In this document: piece by piece, positions 53,480 through 64,000 of the stretch
Layout of the letters: each line of letters opens with the position of its first letter
How positions within the stretch are numbered: the first letter of the stretch is position 1
NCBI RefSeq assembly: GCF_933775445.1
Contig: NC_065876.1
Location: forward strand, 3,224,001 to 3,288,000
Direction of reading: 5' to 3'
DNA: 64,000 bases
DNA from: Argentina anserina
Taxonomy: Eukaryota > Streptophyta > Magnoliopsida > Rosales > Rosaceae
The notes under the pieces: generated by a model
Seen by the model: only the letters and a program-made list of their open reading frames with translations
Told to the model about the DNA's origin: nothing
The model's database searches: none
Made by a program: the position numbers and the translations under genes

Positions 53480-54670
53480 CGTAGATACACATGAGAGAGT
53501 GGCAATCATTTGATTCATGGTATAAATGGCACCTCATCTATCATGTATGCTTTACAATAAATAATCGAGAGTTTATTTCATTCACTACTATTTTGCTTAG
53601 AGCTTGTTTTTTGAAAGATGATTTCCAACCTATAAAGTCTTACAAGAGATTTTCAGTCTGGTTGGGTCTTAAAAAAAATTGGCTAATGTTTTTGAATTCT
53701 TTGCATTAGAGTGTTGGTGATGGTAAGAGGATATCTTTTTGGCAAGATAATTAATTGGGTGAGCCTCTTGCTACTAGTGTTGGAGTAAGTGGCTTTATTC
53801 CACTTCATGCTAAGGTGAATGATGTTATTGTTGATTCTCATTAGGTTCTCCCAGCAGATTTTATTTCTTCATTCCCTCAAACAACAGAAAAAATTGAGCG
53901 CATTGCTCTACCTGATGCAGACACATATGACTCTCTTTTATGACCGCACTCCTCCTCAAGAATTCTGACAGCAAAAGAAGCTTTTGTTTTCTTCTCAAAT
54001 CATGGTGAGCATAAAGTTGGGGTAAAGTGATCTGGAGTAAAGCAATTCAACCCCGCAAAACTCTTGTTGTTTGGAAGGCTCTTCATGGGCGTTTACTAAC
54101 TGATGATGCTTTACAACGGCGAGGTTTTCACTTCCATCTCGTTGCTCCTTTTGTGGAAGTCATGCAAAATCGGGTACACATCTTTTTTTGCATTTTTCTA
54201 AAATTGTGGCTTTATGGAAATGGGTTTGCCTTCTATTTTCTCATTCATTTTCGCCTTGGGGTACCCTTGATGAAGTGTTTAATGGTGTTGGTGTTTCAGC
54301 GTTCCCAAAACCTAAACGTTAATTTTGGTTTCTAGTCTCCTGTAATCTAATTTGGTTTATTTGGATCACTATGAATTTGGTGTGTTTCGAATGTAAGATT
54401 TTTAATATGTTGGAAGCCCAACGTCATATTTTGGAATTGTTCAGAGAGTATGCTTTGCATTCTTTTCATCCTTACGAGAAGCATCACGAGATGTCAATAT
54501 TTTATATTCTTGGTATCTCACAACTGTTTGTCAATACTACCAGCTTCATCCCGTCCTTTGATTAAAAGTTTCTTGGTTGAGGGTTTGCTATTTGCTAGGG
54601 TTTTTATATTTATGGTTTTGCATGTGTGGGTGTACACAGGCTAGATTGAGCTTTTATTTATCATATTTGT
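53480..54670 (+). mobile_element. Decayed LINE (non-LTR retrotransposon) 3' fragment
   Basis: Broken frames give the C-terminal region of a plant LINE reverse transcriptase. FSVWLGLKKNW and SVGDGKRISFWQDN come first. Then the zf-RVT stretch reads VIWSKAIQPRKTLVVWKALH and GRLLTDDALQRRGFHFH. Further downstream is CNLIWFIWITMN. Several stop codons (for example after LNSLH and QDN) and a frameshift near 54010 show it is dead. The upstream RT and endonuclease parts are absent. Confidence 0.8.
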
Positions 54671-57600
54671 TTGAATTTATCAGACATATGAGGTCAGATT
54701 TTATGTCCTCCTCCTTTGTTAAATTAATTAATTAATTTAAAAAAATGCAGGCACCATCATAAAGTAACAGCGCGTGCATACTACTCTCTATTTGCATTGG
54801 TTAACTGTACAAGCCCATGCGCGATTGTTTCTCTTCTCTCTCCTCTGTCTCTATGTGTTCGTCACTCCTTTCATATGTTCTTCTCATCTTCATTTTATTT
54901 TCCAGAAAAATCACAATGAAGAAATTAAAGTACGACTCAAAACCATATAACCATATTGATTGATGAAACCCACAATTGAACAAATATGATTAGATGGAAT
55001 TGAATTGATGAATCTGATTTCACAAAATGAAAACCCAGTTTACAAACATTGATGAATCCCATATCTGAACAAAATTGAATTTATTGAAATTGATTTGATG
55101 AAACTAATCCAAAACCCAATATGCAAACCCGAAAAGAATGAGAATAATTTGATGCACCCAAATCCATATTGGAACCCCAAGATCAAAAATCACAAAGTTG
55201 CTAGGCAACAAACCATTTGGGGAAAAAAGAAAGAAGAGAATAATCAAAAGGTGGAAACCTTAAACCCTCATTTCTCTTTTAGTTTGCTTTGATTCAACAA
55301 AAACACCCAAAAGCATAACCGAAGCTGCAGGGCATCGGAATTCAAGTTCAAGATCTGAGTTAATCGACCACCTATGTTTCTTCTCTTTCCTAGTTTTTTT
55401 TTTAAGATAATCCTCACGTTAGACCTCGAACGAATAACTAACACCAAATCAAAAAGTTGATCCACATGTATTGATTAACGTACAGTCCAGATTTGCTGGT
55501 GTGCATTTTCAATGGTGCATTGAATCCGTTTCTTAAATAATGAGATTTATACTTCTAATTTTATATAAGAGAAGAAGGGTTTTATATATGAATTGGTAAA
55601 TGAGTGAGTGGAAAGTATAGAATGACCAAAGACTCCAAGATTATGCGAGTATAATTATACATTAGTGTCATGGGATTTGGTCCTTTCTCAATGTCCTTTA
55701 TTCTGATTAGTCAAATAGAGTGGCGAACTAAACTAAACAACCTTGGATTTGGGTTTGATCGCTGAGTGGGGTGTGTCAAAATAACAAATTAGATATAGGA
55801 AGACAAATCAGAGTGAATGCAAATTAGGCTACTAAATTAAACAGGTTGATCCAAGGGGAGTCCCATTAGAGTATGCGCTAGCTAGCTAGTAAGTCAGGTT
55901 TCATTAATTCATTTCAGTGCAATACCATAAGAACAGAGATCAAAGCGTTTACTTAACTAGAGCAGAAGAGCTTAACCAGAGTCAAAACCATCGTTATTTT
56001 TCAATTGAAAAATTATAATTCAATTAATCAATATCACAAAACCCAACATGACTCTACCAAATATTCCTAAACCCTAAACCCTATTACGAATAAGATTAAG
56101 AAACACATGTAGCAATTTGCAGCTAATAATTTAGATGAGTATTATGTAAAACTGAGCACCTGTACAGGGTTTGTGAATGATGATCATATTATTTAGATGC
56201 ATGTCGATCATCATGAAAAACAGTATTAATCTTAGGATTATTATTAATTAGCAAGGAGAAACAGACGTATTAATATCAAACATACAGACCGTTAGCTAGC
56301 TAGGAAAGCTGGTATTGCTGCTGGGAGTCCGTAGATAGGTAGAAGAAGAAATTAACAGGCGTGTTTATACGAGAACGGAGCTAGGGCTTCTTACATGTAG
56401 CAGCAGCATGGCCTGAGAGTATGGGTGGAGGGAAACCCAGCAAGGTGAGGAGATCGGATGCCCTTGTGGGGGGAAGGCTATGATGTCACAAGGTCCCCGC
56501 AGAAGGGCACGGGGACTATACATAGATAGAGAAGTGCTCTTAAAAGCTGAATTTGGGTACCTTGTTTTCTTCTTTATTATCCACCTTTTGCCCTAATAAT
56601 AAAGGGTAGTCTGCCCCAAACCCACCCCCTTACCCAAACCATATGTTATGTATATATCACACATTGATTTACGGCCAACGTGGCCTAAGCAAAATGACAT
56701 ATAAATTCCACTTTCTGTTATCCCCAAAAACATGAGCCAGAAAATTCAAAGCCGATTATATCATAGATCAAAACTCACAATATGCGCGATTACAGATAGA
56801 ATAAGAGTCTTGTGAAGTTTTTTTTAAGTACACTTAGCATTTCTAGCAGTTTTGACATTTTGAAAAAAAAAATTTATAGAGAATATTGGATTTTTTCTAC
56901 TCTAACAGATTATGCATATTATTTTCCAAAATAAAGAAAATGATGAAAGATAAATAAATTCTTCAAATTTGCAGCAGTATGCAAAAATTTGTAGAAACAA
57001 TAGTATTAAATGCTACATTTTCTCCAATAACTCAAGTTTTAATATCAACAAATCAAAACAATCAAAAATTTAAATCATTTATTTCAAACTAGCAAATTAA
57101 ATATATAAAATAATTTTATGATTATATAATATTTTATTCACTTATAATAAATGCTAAAATATGCAAAATGCAAAAATTGTTGGAATTTGAAATTTTTTGA
57201 AGATTTTAGCATTTAATTCTCCATTTTAGAGGAAGTTTGTCAAATATGTCGGAGATGTTGTAATGATAAATTGGTAAGTACATTACATCCCAATTTAACA
57301 TATCTGAAGTTCGGGTAATTAACCTTGTATTATATTATGTAGAAGATCATGAATATTCAATGAACAAGTGACCTGGGTGCAATAAAACTAGAATCCAATT
57401 GTACGAGTTTCTAGTTTAAGTAATGAAGTTTGAACAAGAATGATTGACCAGAGGCAACATATTTTATCTCACAGAGAAAGAGAAGAACGCCAGATTCGAG
57501 AACAGCGCAGGGAAGAAGGATTGACCCTGCAGAAACATAATGAAACCCTCACGTGCAATTCCCTCCATTGACAATGAACACTCGAACTCGATCGTATCAC

Positions 57601-58188
57601 ATAGACACTTGTGCCATTATCGATCATGTCCCTCTTCTCTTTTCTTCGTTTTTCTTTCTTTCATTCTAGACGTGCAGCTTAGTTTATTAATCGCCGACGA
57701 GTCCCAAAACAACCACCCGGCGCATAGGCCTTTCAACAATCACAACCAAGTAGTAATCTTGTGTTTTAATTCAAACCTAATTATGCCCATGCTCTGTTTG
57801 TCCACGTTCTCATTAGGATATGATCATATTTTAGTACATAGATTCCTTCACAAGCTTAGCTACAATATGTTCATTGACATTTCATTTTGTCTTTCAGGAG
57901 TAGGTTAGGGTTTGATTTGTGGTGGTGAATGGAAGTTTAAATTGGACATGCAAGTCAATTCCTCGGTTTAGCGGAGGAACTATCGATTGAATTCCAATAA
58001 CTCATATCTCGACGACTCATTCAATCTTTGGTGACGGTAAAGTGGTAAAGTAAAAAAACCATTGCCGTATTGACAAAATATAGTAATGTTCGTACTATTA
58101 TTAGCTTCCTGAGTAGAAATGAGTTAAATCGACTCAAATAGCAACATGTCACAATTCCCAACAAATTATCGTTTATAGAGAACTTTTA
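54671..58188. other. Long AT-rich spacer, no gene recognised
   Basis: Mostly low-complexity AT-rich sequence. One GC-richer patch at 56360-56525 holds a 13-bp-stem hairpin (56459-56509). An ATG frame of 122 codons at 57540-57908 has no motif, and its flanks show no clear promoter. Confidence 0.4.
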
Positions 58189-59252
58189 GGGCGTCATAAT
58201 ATGACGTTAAATTCAGCGTCGTAATCTTATATGACATGTCATGTCACATTGACACGTCAATAATTAAAAAAATAAAAAATGTCATTTTAAATGAAAAGAC
58301 AATCATATCCTTGATAATCCAATGATTTTAAATTATTATAAAAATAATTTTTTTTATTTTTTCATCATTTATTTCTTATTTTTCATCACAATAATACTTC
58401 TAAAATATAATTAAAAAAATTAATATTTACGATATGCTTGAAATATGTGTGTGTGAATGTGGCAAAAAAAAAATTTATATATATATATATACACAAAACA
58501 TATTTTCAAAATAAAACTATTTCATACTAGATAATTTTGTTAGAGATTTTTTCATATTTTTGTAATTTAATTAATAATTTTATAAAGAATATAGTTAATT
58601 GTATTCATTAATTATAGTCATTAATATAATTTTAAAATTTAAATAAAATTTGAAATTGAAAAAAGTCATGAATAAATTTGGAAAAAAAAAATTCTTGCCA
58701 TATTTAGTGACAAAAAGTCATAAAATTGAAATTGTTGGTAAGATTCTTAATTATAAAGGACATGTAAGGTAATAAATGTTATGTTTCCTAGCTAGAGTAT
58801 ACATATCTTAATTAATACTATATATTTATGATAATCTTTCTAGAGTATACTACAATTACCATATAGTCGCGCCTACAACCATACATATTTCACACATACA
58901 CATCTATATACATATTTATACATATACATATTATACAATATAATGCAATATATATGTATATATATATATTGCACATATGCGCGCACACACACATATCTAT
59001 ATATTTCAAGTATACTTTTGTAAATCTTAATTTTTTTTATTAAATTTTGAAAACATTATATATCATGATGAAAATATAAATGATAAGAAAAGAAACACAT
59101 TTTTTTAATAATAAGCTAGAGTCGTTTGATTAACAAGGATATGATTGTATTTTCATGACATTTTGTAATTATTGTAATTGCTAACATGACAAGGTAACAA
59201 AACATGTCATATGAGATTATGACGCCGAATCTGGCGCCACAATATGACGCCA
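58189..59252. mobile_element. Element with ~70-bp terminal inverted repeats (MULE-like MITE)
   Basis: Left end 58189 reads GGGCGTCATAATATGACG; the right end read inward from 59252 is TGGCGTCATATTGTGGCG. The imperfect inverted similarity continues for about 70 bp, including ATATGACATGT on both sides. The 1.06 kb interior is very AT-rich and non-coding. The long inverted ends suggest a Mutator-like non-autonomous element. The flanks GAACTTTTA and AAACATTTT agree at only 6 of 9 positions, so the target duplication is not proven. Confidence 0.68.
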
Positions 59253-60272
59253 AAACATTTTCCATCGTTTATATTAGCAAGAGCTAACCATCAATTAATC
59301 CTCAAACGTGATGAGGTAATGTACAAATTCTTCTTCTTTTTCCCACTTATGGTTCAAGTACACATGAAATTTGTCATTGTATTTCAATTGATCCTCAAAC
59401 GTCATGGGTTTCGCAGCGTTACCAAATATATGAGTAGGAATCAATTTGTCTTCCCAATTGAAATACAATGGATAATTTTCATAAGCAATCTTGTTCACAT
59501 AGTTATTATCTGACTATGGAACCTATGCTTAACCACTTTTAGATGTAAATTCAAGAAATTTCGTTTTTAAAACTCAACTTTAAAAAGATTATAGCATAAG
59601 TTTCATGGTCAGGTGGTGACATTTTCATAAAAATTGAATGAGATTCTCAGGAAAATTTATCGTTCATAAAAATGAAAATCCCCAACCAAGTCTTTCTTTA
59701 TCTCTAATCAAATAGTATGGATCAGACAAAATCATGTAGTGAGTGATTTGGGTACCATTGATTGTAATTAAGTTTGTAATGGGAAACAAATCCTAATTTG
59801 TAAAAGAAAGGGAGAAATTTTGGAATGAGTAATTTTAATCCCCACAAATCTTTATTTATTTCTTATATATATCAAATTAACCCACTCATGCAAAAACTAA
59901 ATATAATCATCTCTCAATCAATCACTGACAACTTGACAGGTATATAATCTTCTTCCTCCTCACTTTCTCTTCACTCTCTAGTTGATTATCTCCACATAAA
60001 GCAGCCAAACCCCATCATTATAAACTCCGGCCATCTATCTAATCAACTCTCCGCGGCCTCTCTCTCTCTCTCTAATGCAAAGCGGCTACTTTCAGAAAGC
60101 TCTGTGAATAACCAAACAGATAAGTACTTCACTGTTCAGCTCAGCTCATATTTCTTCTCCGTTCTGGTCATCGTAGTCAAATCAATCACTGATATCAGCC
60201 CACAGCTTCAAGTCTTCACAACACCAACTATATTACCAAACCAAATCAGAAACAAAAACAAAAACAAAAAGA
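59253..60272. other. Spacer and 5' region of the TIC32-like gene
   Basis: AT-rich spacer, then the promoter and leader of the short-chain dehydrogenase: TATAAAC near 60020 and a (CT)n tract at 60058-60073. A 10-codon upstream frame lies at 60075-60107. Confidence 0.5.
60075..60107 (+). promoter_or_regulatory. Upstream ORF in the leader of the TIC32-like gene
   Basis: ATG CAA AGC ... CTG TGA encodes MQSGYFQKAL. It sits just after a (CT)n tract and about 55 bp downstream of a TATA-like TATAAAC, so it should be in the mRNA leader if transcription starts near 60050. Effect on translation unknown. Confidence 0.35.
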
Positions 60273-62012
60273 ATGCTAGAAAGCGTCAAGTACCTGATCG
60301 GCTCCGTCGGCCCCAGCGGTTACGGCTCTAAGAGCACCGCCGAGCAAGTCACCGACAGCTGCCCCAATCTCCGCTCCGTCACCGCCATCATCACAGGTAC
60401 GTGTTCCTCGGGGCCACCTAAAAAATTACGTTCCCTTTGTGTGCGCGGTTGCTTTTGAAATTTTGATCACCGGTCGTTTTCATTAGGTGCTACGTCGGGG
60501 ATCGGAGCCGAGACTGCAAGAGTGTTAGCCAAGCGCGGCGCCAAGCTAGTTCTTCCTGCTCGGAGCATCAAGGCAGCGGAGGAGGCCAAGACTCGAATCA
60601 TCTCCGAGTTTCCGGACTCCGAGATCGTTGTCATGGCGCTTGATCTCAGCTCACTTACTTCCGTCAGAAACTTTGTCTCCGAGTTTGAATCTCTCAACCT
60701 ATCTCTTAATCTCCTCATGTAAGCTCTACAAATTATTCCTTTTATTTTCTTGTCCATTAAACTTAAGAAAATCAAATGTATTTTATCGATCGACCGTTTT
60801 GGTTTATTTCTCAGAAACAACGCCGGTAAATTCGCCCACGAGCATGCGATTTCTGAAGATGGCATTGAAATGACCTTTGCTACCAACTATCTCGGTAAGT
60901 TGATTGATACTGAGTTCGTTCGATAGACTAGTTTAGTTCCAAATCAATTAACGAAGATGATAACAGAGTCGTTTATGCTTATTTTCGTTTTCAGGTCATT
61001 TTTTGTTAACGAAGCTGCTGCTGAACAAAATGATCCAGACGGCGGAGGCCACCGGCGTCCAGGGACGAATAGTGAACGTGTCGTCTGCCATTCACGGCTG
61101 GTTTTCCGGAGATACAATTCGATACCTTGGGGAGATAAGCCGGAGCAGAAGGTGAGGTCTAGGAGAGAATCTTGGATCCATGTGTTATTGTTTAATTAAA
61201 ATCTTGTCTGGGAGGAGTTTGACATTATATTCATTTGGAAAATTTGTCTGGATCGTCAGCAGCCAATACGACGAGACACGTGCGTATGCGCTCTCGAAGC
61301 TCGCCAACGTTTTGCACACGAAGGAACTCGCTCGCAGGCTCAGGGTTTGTACTTGAATTATCCTCTGCATTTTCTATATATCATCATCATCATCATGGAT
61401 CAGTTTCCAGTTATTGGATCAAAAGCGATTTTTGTTTTCTTCCTCTTTGATAATTATTGGTTTTTGGTTTTAAATACAATCAGGAAATGGAGGCCAACGT
61501 GACTGTGAACTGTGTGCATCCGGGGATTGTTAGAACCCGACTCACCAGAGAACGTGAAGGCCTTGCTACAGGTGGGAAGATAATCTGAGCAAATTAATTT
61601 ATTATAGCAATGTTTACTGGGTGATGTTTTCTTTCTAGTTAGCAATAATCAATTTTGGGGTTTGGATTATATATGTAGATTTGGTGTTCCTCTTAGCTTC
61701 CAAGCTCTTGAAAACAATACCTCAGGTACGAATTATTCTTCAGCAACTTCAAAATATTTGGTTGTTTTTTCATAACAAAGAAGAGTAGGAACTAATGATC
61801 TTAATCTTTATTAATTAATGCAGGCTGCAGCCACGACATGTTACGTTGCGACTCATCCGAAGCTAATTGGTGTGTCGGGGAAGTATTTTGCGGATTGCAA
61901 CGAGACATCGCCGTCGAAATTGGGGTCTAATTCGGTGGAAGCTGATCGGTTATGGTCTGCCTCTGAAGTCATGGTGTCCAAGGACTCCGGTGCTATTTTT
62001 GCAGATCATTGA
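60273..62012 (+). CDS. Short-chain dehydrogenase/reductase, TIC32-like
   Basis: Classical SDR using NADP(H), closest to the plant TIC32-like group; TIC32 itself is a calmodulin-binding redox sensor at the plastid inner envelope. Eight exons: 60273-60396, 60487-60718, 60815-60894, 60995-61151, 61260-61344, 61484-61571, 61679-61725 and 61824-62012, giving 333 aa. Cofactor motif TGATSGIG at 41-48, an Arg after the second strand (ARSIKAAEEAK) favouring NADP(H), NNAG at 120-123, NVSS, and catalytic Y207-x3-K211 in YALSK. The longer N-terminus before the TG motif is typical of this group. True TIC32 versus a paralogue cannot be settled, so no symbol is given. Confidence 0.92.
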
Positions 62013-64000
62013 AGTAGTAGAAGTGGAATGATGATTAATATCTCTATATTACTAGTAGATTTATATTAAGAACCATTAGAAGCAAAATCTTAATTAGTCT
62101 AGTTAATTACATGTTAATTTATGGTACTTAGTCTTAATTAATATTATATATTGCCAGATCGATACAGTTCTCTACGTGGGGGAGAGCTAGATAGAAAAGA
62201 AGAATATAGATAAACCCAAATATGTATAATATATACTGGTACACTCAGCTTTATATATATAGTAGCTTCAAGTTATGTAATGGTAGAGAAACACTTTATG
62301 ATCTATAAATATGAACAATAAGGTTTTCTTAGTTGGTTGTACAACCATGGCCAGTACACCATCCTCTCGCATGTGTTGGTTTTATATATATCTTGTGTAG
62401 GATCAAATGATGGTCGAGTTCCGTTGGATTGGGGAATATATTGAAATAAGAAAGGGAGTATATGATCCAATTAATCAATCAGAGTTGTACTGCGTGGACT
62501 TTGATTCAATTGATTGGATATGAAATTCCTTGGAACCCTAGTTTGCATTAGTATATATGTTGGGTAATTGGGTTTAATTTCTTTATGATCTTGTGTACAT
62601 GTTCTTTCTTTTTAATTGATCATGAACTATATATATGTTTGATGATAAAAGAAACTAAATTAATGGAGAAGAATATAAATCGCAGAAGGCATTAAGAACA
62701 TGGGATGAGTTAGTTGCATGTGGTGGTTAGATTTTAAGGAGTATCTTTGGGACTATGGTAAGGCCCTACTTCTAACATGCGCGGTGACTAGTGACTGATC
62801 CATGCGTTCAACTCGAGGAAGAAGAAATTATGCACATTTTTTGTTCTCCTTTTATTTTTTTTATCTCCTTTGTCGTCGAAGAGATATGAAGAAGAAAATG
62901 AAAGGAGATGATAAACTTGACCAGCTGCCATTGGAATCATCAAAGGCAGAGAGACTAGGGAGCCAGCCAGGTCTGGCAAAAGCTTAGCTGAGAGAACATA
63001 AAGACAAGGATGAAGGACGGGTGAGCGTTAATGGAGGGTAGACCAGAAGCATTAAAGCCATCAGCTAGTAGTAACAATACACAGAAACCCTAGTGTCAAG
63101 GTGGCCGGGGGCTGTCTCAGAATCACTATCGATGCTTCCTGTTTCGTTTACCATTTACGACTCGAAGTCCCAGAGGTGGCATATCTATGGAGCACCGCAA
63201 CAGGGACAGAGTCTGTCTCCACCCAACAAGATCTGCCTCTGTCATCACCACCATAATTACATGCTGTGCTTAGTTTGTTATAGAACTTCCTGCTACTAAC
63301 TCTAGCTAAGATGAGAATTAAGCATGGATCCTTAGAGCTCGGTCAACCCGGTGTCAAACTAACTGTTCTGGAGTATATACGAACTATTTTCTGGATATCG
63401 AAAGGAGACCAAGATCAAATCAATGAAATCACACAGTAGTCAAAAGCTTTGGCTACACACAAAGTGAGACATCTTTAATTAACATCACCCAACAGTTGCC
63501 TATGCTTTTCAGTTTTCACAGACGTGACATTTAAATTGCTTTCTGAAGAAAAAAAAAAGATGAAGGGTTTATGATTACAATTCTATAATTCCATGTACCA
63601 TGCATGCATGATCGAACGTTGGAATTCATGTTGATTGAACAAGAAATAACATGCCTGAGTGCCTGACCAGTGACCAACTTCGTTTTCCTTTGAAATTAAT
63701 TTTCTTTATCTTGTGGGCGGTTTCCATCAACTATATTCCGTATTGGGGAACCCTAATTACAGACTTAGATAAAATTGCATTTCCACTATGTTGAACCTCT
63801 TAAAAACATTTTCAACAACACTACACTGTTCGACCTTATATCTATCATATACCGACATTTTCGACCCTGCTTAATATATTGATGCTCTCATTTTCCGTTA
63901 GAGTGGTAGACCCTTCTCTCATTTGGGATTGAGGTGAGCTTTGCGTCTTTACATTGTCTACTTTCGAAGATCTCTTAATTAATTATTATTATTATTTTTT
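62013..64000. other. Intergenic, no gene recognised
   Basis: 3'UTR of the TIC32-like gene, then AT-rich spacer to the window end. Small frames at 62802-62987 and 63093-63299 show no motifs. Confidence 0.45.

Noticed and set aside
56381..56440. Minus-strand TTTCCCTCCACCCATACTC resembling a miR482/2118-type miRNA
   Set aside because: No complementary arm lies upstream on that strand, so no miRNA precursor can form.
57540..57908. 122-codon ATG frame as a secreted protein
   Set aside because: The hydrophobic stretch starts only around residue 33, no motif or orthologous family is recognised, and codon use is like the AT-rich spacer.
62925..62975. AGGGAGCCAGCCAGG resembling a miR160 target site
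   Set aside because: Match to the miR160 complement is partial, and no ARF coding sequence surrounds it.

Overview
This is a 64 kb piece of nuclear DNA from a flowering plant, almost certainly a eudicot. The genes are split by many short AT-rich introns with GT..AG ends, the intergenic DNA is AT-rich, and the gene set is plant-specific (plastid-type beta-amylase homolog, KLCR, PSY- and DVL-type peptides, HDEL-tailed BiP). No organelle or bacterial signature was seen. A rosid or Rosaceae source is my guess only. Exon models were built by hand from splice sites and reading-frame continuity; every multi-exon model listed closes in frame from ATG to stop.

Layout. 0.8-3.7 kb (-): kinesin light chain-related protein. 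3.7-7.6 kb: repeat-rich spacer with a 582 bp hAT-type element bounded by a perfect 8-bp duplication. 7.6-11.7 kb (-): two three-exon genes for secreted peptides of the PSY (tyrosine-sulfated peptide) type, separated by a GC-rich repeat-like island. 13.1-15.0 kb: three hAT-type elements standing almost end to end. 15.3-17.5 kb (-): beta-amylase of the BAM9 type. 18.2 kb: degenerate tRNA-Val. 19.3-22.8 kb (-): importin beta-1 with a 5'UTR intron. 23.2-25.1 kb: a 1.0 kb hAT-type element and a minisatellite. 25.9-29.3 kb (+): ER Hsp70 BiP with an ER-stress element in its promoter. 29.7-30.0 kb (-): PPR pseudogene fragment. 30.2-35.0 kb (-): glutamine-dependent NAD+ synthetase, sharing a 343 bp divergent promoter with ABCF3 (+, 35.3-41.1 kb). 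41.5 kb (-): tRNA-Gly(CCC). 43.2 kb (+): small acidic protein. 44.9 kb (+): secreted S-protein-homolog-like protein. 46.3 kb (-): 45-aa DVL/RTFL peptide. 48.6-52.3 kb (+): trehalase. 53.5-54.7 kb: decayed LINE. 58.2-59.25 kb: element with long terminal inverted repeats. 60.3-62.0 kb (+): TIC32-like short-chain dehydrogenase. The rest appears to be non-coding.

The genes do not form a pathway. They are a typical mixture of housekeeping genes (importin, BiP, NAD synthetase, ABCF3, KLCR), carbohydrate genes (BAM9-like, trehalase) and small secreted or regulatory peptides. The most notable content is the small-peptide genes (a tandem PSY-like pair and a DVL peptide) that a length-based gene caller would miss, the apparent loss of a catalytic glutamate in the beta-amylase, and a set of hAT-type elements whose ends and target duplications can be read directly.
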